Part shown: in pieces, positions 33,608 through 43,150 of the stretch
How positions within the stretch are numbered: the first letter of the stretch is position 1
How the letters are laid out: each line of letters opens with the position of its first letter
Source of the DNA: Streptomyces sp. MH60
GTDB taxonomy: Bacteria; Actinomycetota; Actinomycetes; Streptomycetales; Streptomycetaceae
DNA: 64,000 nt
Direction of reading: 5' to 3'
Assembly: GCF_002939385.1 (NCBI RefSeq)
Contig: NZ_MULI01000006.1
Location: forward strand, 62,001-126,000
The notes under the pieces: model-generated
Seen by the model: only the letters and a program-made list of their open reading frames with translations
Databases searched by the model: none
Told to the model about the DNA's origin: nothing
Translations under genes and position numbers: made by a program

Positions 33608-34207
33608 ATGGCCGACACCAGCCCGACCTCCCCCGGCCCCGAGCCGTACCGCGTCCCCGACGCAGACCTCGACGACCTCGCCAGCACCCTCGCCAAGACC
33701 ATGGCCGAGGTCAGGCAGCACGGCGTCATCCTCGACCGCCTCGGCTCCGAGCCCGACCCCGGCGCCATCCAGCCGCCGGACGGCGCTCCGGAAGCCGAGG
33801 CGGCTGACGGGAAGAAGCCCGACGGCCCCGCCTCGGTGTTCATCCTCGCCCTGGGCGGCAAGGAATACGCCGTCGAACTCGCTGCCCTCAGCAACTGGGT
33901 GAACTACCTCTTCCTGCCGGTGTACGGCCGGGAGATCAGCACGAGCCGTCCCTGGTGCGCGCACTGGCACGAACACCCCGAGGCCGTCGCCCGGCTCCAC
34001 GCACTCTGGCTCGCCTGGCAGCAGTTCACTGACACGGAGGCCGGCTTGTCCGGCCCCTCGACCTGGCACCGCGACCACCTGGACCAAACCCTGGCGCACC
34101 TGCGTGCGCCCGACGGACCGTTCGCGGCCTGCACGACCAGCGCAACTCGCCCCAATCACCGGGTGCTGGCCACCCCGGCGCCCGAGCAGGCAGGGGTGGC
34201 GGCGTGA
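33608..34207 (+). CDS. DUF4913-like protein
   Basis: This 199-residue protein's conserved part is in the second half: VNYLFLPVYGREISTSRPWC followed by HWHEHPEAVARLHALWLAWQ, which are the hallmarks of the DUF4913 family common in actinobacterial mobile elements. The N-terminal half is acidic and probably forms a coiled segment (DADLDDLASTLAKTMAEVRQ). The function is unknown. The ATG at 33608 has GGAG about 9 nt upstream. An in-frame start at 33593 is less likely. Its stop overlaps the GTG of the next frame by 4 nt. Confidence 0.78.
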   Translation: MADTSPTSPGPEPYRVPDADLDDLASTLAKTMAEVRQHGVILDRLGSEPDPGAIQPPDGAPEAEAADGKKPDGPASVFILALGGKEYAVELAALSNWVNYLFLPVYGREISTSRPWCAHWHEHPEAVARLHALWLAWQQFTDTEAGLSGPSTWHRDHLDQTLAHLRAPDGPFAACTTSATRPNHRVLATPAPEQAGVAA

Positions 34208-34571
34208 ACGACATTCTCGACTTCGGCCTCGACGATCTCTCGCCGGTCGACGACGACTCCGAGGAAGCGATGGAGGCTCTCTGGGCTGGCGACTTGACGG
34301 TGCGGAGCTGACGGCCACGGCCGACTCCGCAGTCGAGCGCCTCGGCGGTGAACTGCCCGAGTCCGGTGTAGTTGTCCTCGGGGACCTAGCGTCGGCACTT
34401 CTGCGCGGCGGCGACGTAGACCGCGGGGCCTACGTCGCGCACCAGTTCGCTGCAGCGGCGGAGTCGAAGCCCAACACCATGGGCCGTCAGCGGGCGCAGG
34501 CCATCGCTGCCGGGCTCCCCGACGCCGAGCATGACCTGGCCAGCCACCTTCTGACGTTCGCGACAATCTGA
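34204..34571 (+). pseudogene. Small hypothetical protein, probably frameshifted
   Basis: GTG 34204 (overlapping the previous stop) encodes NDILDFGLDDLSPVDDDSEE and MEALWAGDLTVRS before a TGA at 34311. A second frame, with no start codon of its own, encodes TATADSAVERLGGELPESGV, GDLASALLRGGDVDRGAYVA and RQRAQAIAAGLPDAEHDLAS up to TGA 34571. The two pieces most likely formed one protein of about 120 residues, broken by loss of a base. The second part looks like a TPR-type helical hairpin. The function is unknown. Confidence 0.45.
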
Positions 34572-34622
34572 AGCGTCCAAGCGCACAGGCTCGGTGAGAG
34601 CGAGACGCTGAGGTGGTGGCCT

Positions 34623-34949
34623 CTACTGCGGGCGCGTCTCGTCGACGACCCAGGACAGGTACGCCTCCGAGCCCCCCGTCAGGGGCAGCGTGACCCACTG
34701 GGGAACGTCGTACGGGTGCCTCTCGTGCAGCCATGCCTCCAGCGCGGGGAGGCGATCCGACGACGTCATGTAGGAGATCCGCCACTCCTGAGCCGCCTCG
34801 ACCTTCCCCTGCCACCAGTAGAAGGCGGTGATGGGCGCATCGATGTGAACGCCCGCTGCCAGTTTGCTCTCAACAGCGCCTCTGGCGAGGGCCTTCGCCT
34901 GCTCCTCGTCGTCACTCGTCGTCTGCGCGATAACGATCTCGGGGTCCAT
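34623..34949 (-). CDS. cutA: CutA1-type divalent-cation tolerance protein
   Basis: This 108-residue protein has the CutA1 sequence: IVIAQTTSDDEEQAKALARG, AGVHIDAPITAFYWWQGKVE, EWRISYMTSSDRLPALEAWL and HPYDVPQWVTLPLTGGSEAY, a signature loop. CutA1 trimers bind metal ions and are implicated in copper tolerance. The start is the ATG at 34949, since upstream in-frame sequence has no family match. It marks the edge of the conjugation module and is an ordinary chromosomal or passenger gene. Confidence 0.9.
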   Translation of the reverse strand: MDPEIVIAQTTSDDEEQAKALARGAVESKLAAGVHIDAPITAFYWWQGKVEAAQEWRISYMTSSDRLPALEAWLHERHPYDVPQWVTLPLTGGSEAYLSWVVDETRPQ

Positions 34950-35650
34950 GCGGCTACCTCTCCAGCTCGGGTACCGAGACCCTACCCATGTGTTCGACGC
35001 AAGCCGGCGGGTGGTAGCCGGCGGCAGACCGCGCAAACGCACTGATTACTTCCGAAGCACCCGTGACCCGCGAAAGGAGCGCCTCCTTGACATCACTGTG
35101 AAGGCGCAGCAGGTCGGCCTTGACCACCTGGTGAGCGTTGCCGCCCTGCCCTTCCTGTACTCCCTCGCCACCGGCATGGAAACGCGACCGCGCCGCCGCC
35201 GACGCCGCCCTGCCCCACCACAACAGCCGCACCGAACGCCAACTGCAAGATCAAACTGCTCAAGCGTCAACGGTGCGGCCGCGCCAGCCACTCCCTCCTG
35301 CGCCGACTCATCCTGCTCAACTGACAGCCATCCGCAGCGATCAACGCCTACGAAAATCTTGGAAGACTCGGCTCTTACACAGACCCACCAGCCTCGCTCA
35401 GCCAAGCATCGAAGGCCGCTGAACGACGTTCGGGGGGTGAGGTGTCAGAATCCTCGCGCCGCAAGGACCGTGTTCCAGGTGACGAACTGATCACCCGTTG
35501 CAACAGACTTGGCATATGATCAGTCACCGTGCGCCCGGAAGGAAGACCGCTCTGGCGGTGAGAGACTTCCACACCCCCCACTGCGTTGTTTGACCATCCA
35601 TGAACGACTAAGCACAGTCGACTCTTAGCCAGCCCAGGAGACAGTGTTCG
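34950..35650. other. Gene-poor gap upstream of the SF2 helicase gene
   Basis: This 700-nt stretch has no supported gene; its open frames are basic and low-complexity. It contains a palindrome with a TATGAT box (35486-35524) and is less G+C-rich toward the helicase gene. The composition change near 35.4 kb suggests a junction between the conjugation part and the following helicase/Drm module. Confidence 0.5.
35486..35524. promoter_or_regulatory. Palindrome with internal TATGAT box
   Basis: Arms ACTGATCA (35486-35493) and TGATCAGT (35517-35524) are perfect inverted repeats 39 nt end to end, with TATGAT at 35515-35520 partly inside the right arm. This layout, about 125 nt before the helicase start codon, suggests a promoter covered by an operator. 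No clear -35 box is seen. Confidence 0.45.
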
Positions 35651-37414
35651 GTGGAAGCCTTCGGCCAATTGAGCGAGCAGGACCGCTCCCAGGCAATCCA
35701 AATATTGCGTCGGCGACTCGTTCCGCGGGATCTGCGGGCGGTGATCGAGGATCTCGAGAGCGGAGGGAGATCTCGCTCCAGGAAGTCGGTGGAGTGGATC
35801 ATCGCGGCGGTCGAGCACGAATCCGGAAGGGCGCGGTCAAAGCTTCCCGAGGGGGAGCTTGCCGACTTCCTGGTCGATAGGTCCGGCTTCGGTCTTCTTG
35901 AGTCCAGGACGCTACGGGAAAGGCTTGCGCTTTCCGCATCGGAGGACGAGCTGGAGACGCTGCACGACTACCGAGGTGCCGAACGCAGCCGTGGTGGGAG
36001 CAGAGCCAAAGCCAAGAAGATCGCGGAGCGCACGTGGAAGCCCGGTAAGAGCTGGCCTCGCCACTTCGCACGAGTCCTCGACATCCCGCCTGCCTTTGCT
36101 GGCCTGCCGGGAAGTACACGGGAGCCGGACACGCTGGAAGTTGCCCCCTTCGTACCTCTCCGAGAGCTGGAGGACTTCCAACAGGACCTCAAGGAGCAGG
36201 TGATCGAGGTGCTCTCCGGGGCACCGGGCACCAACCGTGGTGTTCTGACCCTGCCCACAGGAGCCGGCAAGACCAGGACCGCGGTGGAGAGCCTCATCGA
36301 GTGGCGCATCTCCCAGTCACGCCGTCAGACCGTTCTCTGGATCGCCCAGAGTGAGGAGCTGTGCGAGCAGGCGGTCCAGGCGTTCCGTGAGGTGTGGACC
36401 GACTTGGGGCACCGCAATGACCAGGTACGGCACACGATGGAGATTGCCCGACTGTGGGGAAGCGGCGTCTCGGTGCCGAGCGACCCCGACATCGTGGTGG
36501 CCAGCATCCAGAAGCTTGACGCGGTCCTTCGAGGCACCAATGACGACACGCAACAGGAACTCGAACTGCTGCGCGAGGACCTGGGTGCGGTAGTTGTGGA
36601 CGAGGCGCACCGAATGCTGGCCCCCAGCTACAACAGGGTCTTGCGCTTCCTGGGGATCGAACTCGGACAGAAAGCCCCGGTTCCCGTCATCGGGCTGACA
36701 GCCACGCCCTTCCGGAGGGTCGACGCCGAGACTCGCCAGCTGGCGGAGAGGTTTCACAGCAAGCTTCTCAGCTCCCGCTCCTTGGGGGGCGACATCGTGT
36801 CCGAGCTCCGTCGGCGAGACGTCCTGTCACGGCCTGAGCACAAGGTGCTCTCCTATGCCGGTCCTGGGTTCCGGATGGACGACGTCGAAAGCCACCGTGC
36901 GCACTTCGAGCAGTTCAAGGACTTCCACCCTGACTTCCTCCGTAAGATCGGTGAATCGGACGCGAGAAACCGTGCCCTGCTCGAGCAACTGCTCGAACTA
37001 CCGCCGGACTGCCCGACGCTGTTCTTCGGCTGCACCGTGGAACACTCCATAGCAATGGCGGTTCTGCTGCGACGCGCCGGCCGGGCCGCGGAGGTCGTCA
37101 CCTCCAATACGCGCAGTGCGACGCGGCGCGCGCTCATCGAACAGTTCCGCGACAAGCGCCTGTCCGTTCTCTGCAACTACGGCGTCCTCACGACCGGCTT
37201 CGACGCTCCGGCGGTACGAGCCCTGGTAGTCGGTCGTCCCACCACCAGCCCGGTCCTGTACGAGCAGATGATCGGTCGGGGCATGCGCGGACCGCGATTC
37301 GGTGGAACGAAGAGCTGCCTGGTCGTGGACATCGAGGACAACATCCGTTTCAGCGGACAGCTCGCGTACGAGCGGTACTCCGGCTACTGGTCGAGCAACC
37401 AGCGCCGCACGTAG
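35651..37414 (+). CDS. SF2 DEAD/DEAH-type helicase of restriction-like type
   Basis: This 587-residue protein has about 185 N-terminal residues of unknown fold (RRLVPRDLRAVIEDLESGGR, SVEWIIAAVEHESGRARSKL) followed by an SF2 helicase core. The core shows motif I LTLPTGAGKTRTAVESL, motif Ia QTVLWIAQSEELCEQA, motif II AVVVDEAHRML, motif III PVIGLTATPFRRV and motif VI YEQMIGRGMRGPRFGG. Such RadD/type-III-Res-like helicases occur in restriction and defence loci. It is convergent with drmB across an 81-nt gap with a strong hairpin, and I infer that it belongs to the same module. No nuclease motif is visible. The start GTG at 35651 has AGGAG slightly distant. Confidence 0.85.
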   Translation: MEAFGQLSEQDRSQAIQILRRRLVPRDLRAVIEDLESGGRSRSRKSVEWIIAAVEHESGRARSKLPEGELADFLVDRSGFGLLESRTLRERLALSASEDELETLHDYRGAERSRGGSRAKAKKIAERTWKPGKSWPRHFARVLDIPPAFAGLPGSTREPDTLEVAPFVPLRELEDFQQDLKEQVIEVLSGAPGTNRGVLTLPTGAGKTRTAVESLIEWRISQSRRQTVLWIAQSEELCEQAVQAFREVWTDLGHRNDQVRHTMEIARLWGSGVSVPSDPDIVVASIQKLDAVLRGTNDDTQQELELLREDLGAVVVDEAHRMLAPSYNRVLRFLGIELGQKAPVPVIGLTATPFRRVDAETRQLAERFHSKLLSSRSLGGDIVSELRRRDVLSRPEHKVLSYAGPGFRMDDVESHRAHFEQFKDFHPDFLRKIGESDARNRALLEQLLELPPDCPTLFFGCTVEHSIAMAVLLRRAGRAAEVVTSNTRSATRRALIEQFRDKRLSVLCNYGVLTTGFDAPAVRALVVGRPTTSPVLYEQMIGRGMRGPRFGGTKSCLVVDIEDNIRFSGQLAYERYSGYWSSNQRRT

Positions 37415-37425
37415 TCCGACGCCAC

Positions 37426-37468
37426 ACCGCTTCTGCGTCGGCTGTCCGCCAGCCCACGCAGAAGCGGT
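37426..37468. terminator. Hairpin between convergent helicase and drmB
   Basis: Perfect 13-nt arms ACCGCTTCTGCGT (37426-37438) and ACGCAGAAGCGGT (37456-37468) with a 17-nt loop, located 12 nt after the helicase stop and 28 nt before the drmB stop. It can terminate transcription from both sides. Confidence 0.85.
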
Positions 37469-37495
37469 CGGTGATCGACCGAACCGCTCAGCAGG

Positions 37496-39238
37496 TCAGG
37501 GTAGGTTCTCAGCGAGAAGAAGGCGGTCCAACCTCTGGTTGCGGTGCTCACAAGAGGTCTCCGACGCCAGGAGACACGAGTAGCAGGCGACTCCCTCCGC
37601 CCCCACCGACGGCGCCTCCTGGCACAACGGGTCGTTCGAACAGCTCTCAACGTCTCCTAGAGCGTGCGAAAGAACGTGCTCGAACCGGTTAACGAGGGCG
37701 ACCAGCCCTCCGAGGGTGCCGTCTCCTCCGGGTTGGACCGTGTAGAGGAGGAGTCCACTGCCCGTGACCCTGCCGTCCTGCACGCTGAGATAGACGCGCT
37801 CACGGATCGCTGCGGACGAGTACCCGGAGTCCACCGAGAGCGACCTCAGGAGACGGTGGGAAAGGGTATGCCACCAGACGTGTGCGGGGTGGAGTGACGG
37901 GTCACCGTCCGGATCACTCCTGTACCGATCGTTCCACTGGTCGGCCCGGCTGCCCGCAAGGGTGAGCGAGTCGCCGGCAAGATCGATGAAGACGCCCTCA
38001 CCGAAGAGCTCGATGCCCGGGTACCAGGTGGTGCCGTTCCAGTCGAAAGCGGTGGACATCTTCTGGGCCTTCTGCGGGTCCAGCCGCTGGTAACCGGTCT
38101 GGACCATGACCATGCGGAGACGGCTGACAGGTGCGACGCGCAGCCTGTGCCGGCGGACGGGTCCCTGCACGAGGCGCACATCGTCCTGGCGAACCTCGAA
38201 CAACGGAGGAGAGCCGGGATATGGATGTGGAACTGCCGGAACGCCAGAGGTCGCCGCCTGGCGAAGGCGGTCGAGTTCGTCGTCACGTAGCGACGACGAA
38301 CCTGTGTTACCAGTCCCCAGTAGTCCGTCGAACGCCTTGCTGATCTCGGACCAGTTCGTCTGTTTCAGGTACTCGATCGCACCCCGGGCAAGCCCGACCT
38401 GCTCGGCCTCTTCCATAAGAGCGACCTGGTCCAGGAGACCGCGGCGATGGAGTGCACCGACTGCTCCCAAAAGGGACGGGTCGTTCAGGATGTCGTGAAG
38501 CCGGGTCGGCATATCCATGATCGTCAGTGCGCTCTGGAGCAGGTTGAGCCGTAGGTTGGCAGCTCCTCGCTGGACGATGCGCGCCTTCTGAACGCACCGC
38601 GCCGTTGTCGGCGCCGGACGCCCCCCGTGCTCCACGATGCGGCCACTACAGCGCCAGGACTTCGCGTACGCTTGGCCGAAGTTCGCGGTCGCGTGGCAAC
38701 GGGGACACTCGATGCGGACGAGTCGGAGGGCGCGGCCACCTCCGTGCCAGAGGTAGTGCTTCGTGCCACAGTCTCCCCCCTCGTGTACGAGTCTGTGCCA
38801 ATGCACCTCGTCCAGGTGACCGTTCTCGCATGCCTGCACGAAGCGGATCGCCTCACGCCCCGCCTTCTCCCGGCGCTGCGGAGCCGACACCGATGGGCAC
38901 TCCGGGCACCCGTTTCCCGTCTCGTACAGAACCTGGTGCGGTCGGTGCTGTGTGCACAGGGACCAGAACGGAAAAGCGTGTGTGGGGTAGATCGTTCTGT
39001 CCGAGGGAAGTCCCAGTTCGGCGTTGGTTGGCACACGAGCGATTCGTGCACCGTCCAGCTCGAGTCGTGAGAGCCGTTTGTCTACGATCTCGAAGTCCTG
39101 GGGGTTACGGCCAATCTTGTTGAAAAGCGTGTCCACCGACTTGAGTACGACCGGCCCGGATCCTGTCTCGAGAATGCTTCCAGGGCCGAGGGTGATGACG
39201 AACTGGGAGGGGCGGGCCTCCTGGTAGGGACGGCTCAC
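37496..39238 (-). CDS. drmB: DrmB-like DUF1998 protein (DISARM component)
   Basis: This 580-residue protein is of the DrmB/DUF1998 family. The N-terminus QFVITLGPGSILETGSGPVV is typical of DrmB. It contains several zinc-type Cys/His clusters: CTQHRPHQVLYETGNGCPEC, ACENGHLDEVHWH, IECPRCHATANF, and at the C-terminus CSNDPLCQEAP and CYSCLLASETSCEHRNQRL, the DUF1998 signature. In DISARM, DrmB forms a complex with the DrmA helicase that holds DNA. It starts at GTG 39238, just 3 nt after the drmA stop, so it is in the same operon. It is intact. Confidence 0.88.
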   Translation of the reverse strand: MSRPYQEARPSQFVITLGPGSILETGSGPVVLKSVDTLFNKIGRNPQDFEIVDKRLSRLELDGARIARVPTNAELGLPSDRTIYPTHAFPFWSLCTQHRPHQVLYETGNGCPECPSVSAPQRREKAGREAIRFVQACENGHLDEVHWHRLVHEGGDCGTKHYLWHGGGRALRLVRIECPRCHATANFGQAYAKSWRCSGRIVEHGGRPAPTTARCVQKARIVQRGAANLRLNLLQSALTIMDMPTRLHDILNDPSLLGAVGALHRRGLLDQVALMEEAEQVGLARGAIEYLKQTNWSEISKAFDGLLGTGNTGSSSLRDDELDRLRQAATSGVPAVPHPYPGSPPLFEVRQDDVRLVQGPVRRHRLRVAPVSRLRMVMVQTGYQRLDPQKAQKMSTAFDWNGTTWYPGIELFGEGVFIDLAGDSLTLAGSRADQWNDRYRSDPDGDPSLHPAHVWWHTLSHRLLRSLSVDSGYSSAAIRERVYLSVQDGRVTGSGLLLYTVQPGGDGTLGGLVALVNRFEHVLSHALGDVESCSNDPLCQEAPSVGAEGVACYSCLLASETSCEHRNQRLDRLLLAENLP

Positions 39239-39241
39239 GGT

Positions 39242-42200
39242 TTATCCCCTTCCTTCGATCGTGGTGGTGGCCTCCACCTCTCGCAGAGAGTTTGGCGCGT
39301 TTTCATAAGCCTCATCCATGTTCGCGACAAGATGCGCGAGATCGCCTAGGACGACCGGGCGAGAGGCCGGACGTGTGACCGTCGACTCGTGGTACAGCAA
39401 GACATCACCGACACGGTCTGCGATCTCCCGCCAATGCTCCAACTCCGAGCGAGCATGGTTCTCCGTCTCCGATGACGGTGGACGACGGAGCGACGGCTGC
39501 TGGGCAGCACGTTGCTCGAGGATGCCGGGGAGCAGGTCCACCTCGGGGTCCGTGTGGGCGTCGCTCATCTCGTGGGCACGGCAGAACCAACCCCCGTTAC
39601 TGAGCCGCTGTTGGATCCGCCACCGCTCGTCGACCGCCACGGAACCCGTCACGGTCGGAATCCTCGCCGCCTGGCGGAGAACACTGACCATCACCGGGCC
39701 AAGGGCCCTGTCCCTCGCCCGGGGCGCGAAGGGGTTGACGGTGACAGGCTCGACGTGGCGGTAGAGCGTGGCGTGGTAGCCGGTGAAGTACTCGTAGTGG
39801 CTGAGGTCCCGCGGGCGCGAGGCCCGGTAGAAGGTGACGACGAGCCCGCCGACACCGCGGCCCACACGGCCGGTGGCCTGGATGTAGGAGGACGTGGTCT
39901 TCGGCTGCCCGTGTACGACCATGAGTCCGAGTCTGTCCACGTCGACACCGGTACCGAACATGGAGGTGGCGACGACCGCGTTCGCTGGTTCCCGGCCGGG
40001 CTCCAGTCGGACTCCCAGCTCCTCGAGCATGCCCGGGAGCCGCAGGGAGCTGGTGCGGCTGGACAACTCCATCGGTTCCTGCTCGTCCAGAGTGCGAGGT
40101 GTCGTGGCGACGCTCCCGAGACGTTGGGGAATGTCCTGACGGGCCAGTGCCACGGCTCCGGCGAGTTCGCGGATAGCGTTGAAGTAGCCCACCAGCGTCC
40201 AGAACGGGTCCAACTCCGCTTGTACGACGCCAGCCTCGAGTCGGTCGCGGGGTGTCTGGAGTAGACGCGACCACATCCGGACGATGGGTGTCTGTGCTCC
40301 TCGTCCGGGGGCGACCACCCCGACGTACAGACGACCCGCCTCCTGCGCGTCGAGGGGGTGCGAGGAACCGGTCGAGGAGAAGAACGTCTCCTCAGCACGG
40401 AGGCCCTGAGGAGGGAAGACCTCCAGGCTCCGGTCGAACAGCGAACGGACCTGCTCCTCCGCCCTCCGGACGGTCGCGGTGGAGGCGACGTACTTCGGCC
40501 TGACAGTGTTCTCGCCGTCATGCACCGTGGAGAGTAGGTCGATGCCAGCCTCGTAGAGACCGACCATGCTGCCCAGAGGGCCTTCGATGAGATGCAGTTC
40601 GTCCTGCAACACGAGGTCGGGTGGGCGGAATCCACCGACGGGAACGTCGTCCCCAGACGTCACCGCCTCACGGGCGTTTCGTGGGAGTGTCGCCGGCCCT
40701 GCCGGAGGTGCCCAGTCCCGGTAGTAGCCCAGGTGTTCGTTGAGCCTGTCGACGTTGCCGAACAACGCACCGGCTCTCGGTTCGAACGCCAGGCGGGCGA
40801 ACTTGTCCACCGTCGCCACGACCATCGACGGGCACCTGGCATAGACTTGGTCGTCCACTGTCCACGCCGGGACAGGGCAGTGCGTCGAAGAGCCGTCGCC
40901 CCGGTCGAAGGCCGGCGGCACAGGCCAGGCACCGACCTCGGTCGCCTCGGACCAAGCCAGGTCGGAGTTGAGCTGGCACTTCGGGTTCGGGCAGAAGATC
41001 TCGAACTCGACGGGCTTCTCGCTTCGTTGCCTGCCCCACTCAACTGTCCGCACGAAGTACCCTGGCCGGCTCGCGCGGGCGGAGACGAGCCAGGACCTGG
41101 AACCGAGCAGACGACGTGCATGCCCGTTGAACCATTTGTCGACGCTCTGGTCGGACACGTCCGCAGTGACACTGAACCGAACGGAAACGGTCGCGTACGA
41201 CGGATCCGGATGACGGGTGACCGTGATCGCGGTCACGTCGAACGGCTCTTCCGACAGCTGCGGCGCCGCGTCCGGGCCCAGAGCTGGGTCCGGGTCGCCC
41301 ACCACGAAGTGCAGCACACCCCTGTCGCCCTCGCGCAGGCCCTCCGGGGGGATCGCCAGTGTCGACCTACAGGCCGGACAGTTCAGGATCTGCGCCGGGT
41401 CACCTTCGCCTTCTTCCCCCTCCAGGATCGAGATGGCTCCGTGGGCCGTGATGATCCTGTTGTTCGCGTCACGGTATTCGAGGTCCTGCAGGTTGTTCGG
41501 GGTCACGTTGCCGCCCACCCACAGTCCGACCGAGAACCTGGTGGAGCCCCACGGCGCGTCACCGAGATCCTCCCACCCGGACGGCCGCCAGCCACGCTGT
41601 CCGGGCAACCCGCTGACCCTGAGGAGCTCGCACGCCGTCACCATCGCGAGCGCCCTCCTGTACTGCTGAATCGTGAGGAGCCGAAGTGTGTACCGGGAAA
41701 GGACGGTCACTCCTGCTCCTCCCCCGTGCTCCTGCCCTCGCTGGGCACGAAGCCGCCGAAGCGCGAGGGTGAACGCAGCGAGTCCGAGGTAAGCCTCGGT
41801 CTTGCCTCCACCGGTCGGGAACCAGAGCAGGTCACACACGTCCCGGTCCTCGTGGGCGTCGTCGACGATTCCCCGAAGGTTGACCAGCTGGAACGCGAGT
41901 TGGAACGGCCACCAGCGGTTGACCCTCCCCTTGGTCCACTGCGACTGGACGGCAATCGCCTGGTTGGCGAAGCAGAACGCGAGTAGGGCGTCGCGGTCCC
42001 CTGCCAACAGCTCGATCCCGTCGCGGATCCGATCCAGCGCGCGTCGGCACCCGGAGAGGTGTCGTTGGGCCGGCGTACCTGGCGCATGGGCTTCAACGCT
42101 GCGGGCCTGGCCCTCGATCCAGCGTTCGTAGGCGTCCGCGAGCGGCTCCAACCTCAGGCGGAGTACGGCACCATCCGTGATCTGGGCCAGTTCCACCGGG

Positions 42201-43150
42201 TCCAGCTCAGGTGGTTCTCCCGCGTCGGCCGGCCAGCCCTTGTCCGGAGCGTTGACGGGAACCACAGGAACGAACTCGGACCGGACGTCGGCCGGTTCGA
42301 ACTCGGCCACCGTCCCGTCGTCGAACAGGTGACGCCCGTCGGACCACCTGAACGGGGGCCTGGTTCCTTCCAACCCTCCCGGATGCGGGCGCTCCGGGTC
42401 GACCCGGCGCCAGACGGCGGAGCAGAGGTGCCCCCGGGCGAGGACGGGACGGTCCTCGTAGAGCAGCGCCAGGCTCTCGTCCTCCTCGTCCTGCGCCAAG
42501 TGCTGGTGTTCCAGTGGAACCAGCTCGGCTCCGTCCCGGCAACGCAGACGTACCTGCGGCTGGAACACGTGGTCCGACGGGGAGAGGCGGTCTGATTCCA
42601 CAGCGCTCTGGTTGACCATGAACACCGAGATCTTCCATACGCCGCCGGAGTCCCTTCGGCTACGGACCCTCGCCACAATCCCTGCATCCGCGGGGTCGCT
42701 CAGCGTGTTGTCGACGGAACAGTCCACGTCGCGCCAGACAGCACCGTGTGGCTCCCGGCTCCATTCCCCGTTGGTCTCCTTGCGGTACCTGGCCCACGTA
42801 CAGCAGATGTCGAGGCGTGGCCTGTCAGGGGCGCTGACCGCCAGGGACAGGCCAATCGACGACGGCCTGGCGCGAGGGTCGAGTGCCAGCGACGGAAAGC
42901 CCGCGGCGGCGGGCTGATGTCCTGACACGGACTCGCCTGGATCAAGATCGTCATCACCGCCCGACACCTCGTCGCCGACAAGCTCTTGGTCCGAGTCGAC
43001 CTCGACCGAAGGAGATGAGAACGGAGCGAGGACACCGACGATGTACTCGTCAAGCGGATCCTCGTCGCCCCCCAGCCTCTCGATCGGCCCTCCCCGGGGG
43101 CCAAGGATCTCAGCTACGAGATCCTCGACAAGGTGGTCTCGCTCACTCAT
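39242..43150 (-). CDS. drmA: DrmA-like SF2 helicase (DISARM component)
   Basis: This is a very large helicase, about 1,302 residues, counted from ATG 43150, which overlaps the upstream small gene by 8 nt (ATGAGTGA). Motifs: Walker A DLLWFPTGGGKTEAYLGLAA (about residue 450), an unusual DELH box in PDLVLQDELHLIEGPLGS (about residue 845), STATVRRAEEQVRSLF, and motif VI QATGRVGRGVGGLVVTFYR (about residue 1,093). Zinc-type pairs LNCPACRS and FCPNPKC lie between the helicase lobes. The wide insertion between lobes and the size fit DrmA. A longer reading frame upstream to 43243 is not needed. It probably works with DrmB to recognise phage DNA with free 5' ends. Confidence 0.88.
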   Translation of the reverse strand: MSERDHLVEDLVAEILGPRGGPIERLGGDEDPLDEYIVGVLAPFSSPSVEVDSDQELVGDEVSGGDDDLDPGESVSGHQPAAAGFPSLALDPRARPSSIGLSLAVSAPDRPRLDICCTWARYRKETNGEWSREPHGAVWRDVDCSVDNTLSDPADAGIVARVRSRRDSGGVWKISVFMVNQSAVESDRLSPSDHVFQPQVRLRCRDGAELVPLEHQHLAQDEEDESLALLYEDRPVLARGHLCSAVWRRVDPERPHPGGLEGTRPPFRWSDGRHLFDDGTVAEFEPADVRSEFVPVVPVNAPDKGWPADAGEPPELDPVELAQITDGAVLRLRLEPLADAYERWIEGQARSVEAHAPGTPAQRHLSGCRRALDRIRDGIELLAGDRDALLAFCFANQAIAVQSQWTKGRVNRWWPFQLAFQLVNLRGIVDDAHEDRDVCDLLWFPTGGGKTEAYLGLAAFTLALRRLRAQRGQEHGGGAGVTVLSRYTLRLLTIQQYRRALAMVTACELLRVSGLPGQRGWRPSGWEDLGDAPWGSTRFSVGLWVGGNVTPNNLQDLEYRDANNRIITAHGAISILEGEEGEGDPAQILNCPACRSTLAIPPEGLREGDRGVLHFVVGDPDPALGPDAAPQLSEEPFDVTAITVTRHPDPSYATVSVRFSVTADVSDQSVDKWFNGHARRLLGSRSWLVSARASRPGYFVRTVEWGRQRSEKPVEFEIFCPNPKCQLNSDLAWSEATEVGAWPVPPAFDRGDGSSTHCPVPAWTVDDQVYARCPSMVVATVDKFARLAFEPRAGALFGNVDRLNEHLGYYRDWAPPAGPATLPRNAREAVTSGDDVPVGGFRPPDLVLQDELHLIEGPLGSMVGLYEAGIDLLSTVHDGENTVRPKYVASTATVRRAEEQVRSLFDRSLEVFPPQGLRAEETFFSSTGSSHPLDAQEAGRLYVGVVAPGRGAQTPIVRMWSRLLQTPRDRLEAGVVQAELDPFWTLVGYFNAIRELAGAVALARQDIPQRLGSVATTPRTLDEQEPMELSSRTSSLRLPGMLEELGVRLEPGREPANAVVATSMFGTGVDVDRLGLMVVHGQPKTTSSYIQATGRVGRGVGGLVVTFYRASRPRDLSHYEYFTGYHATLYRHVEPVTVNPFAPRARDRALGPVMVSVLRQAARIPTVTGSVAVDERWRIQQRLSNGGWFCRAHEMSDAHTDPEVDLLPGILEQRAAQQPSLRRPPSSETENHARSELEHWREIADRVGDVLLYHESTVTRPASRPVVLGDLAHLVANMDEAYENAPNSLREVEATTTIEGRG

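Noticed and set aside
34864..35490. 208-codon plus-strand frame after cutA
   Set aside because: The first part is antisense to cutA and the remainder is Arg/Pro/Thr-rich with no motif or ribosome-binding site.
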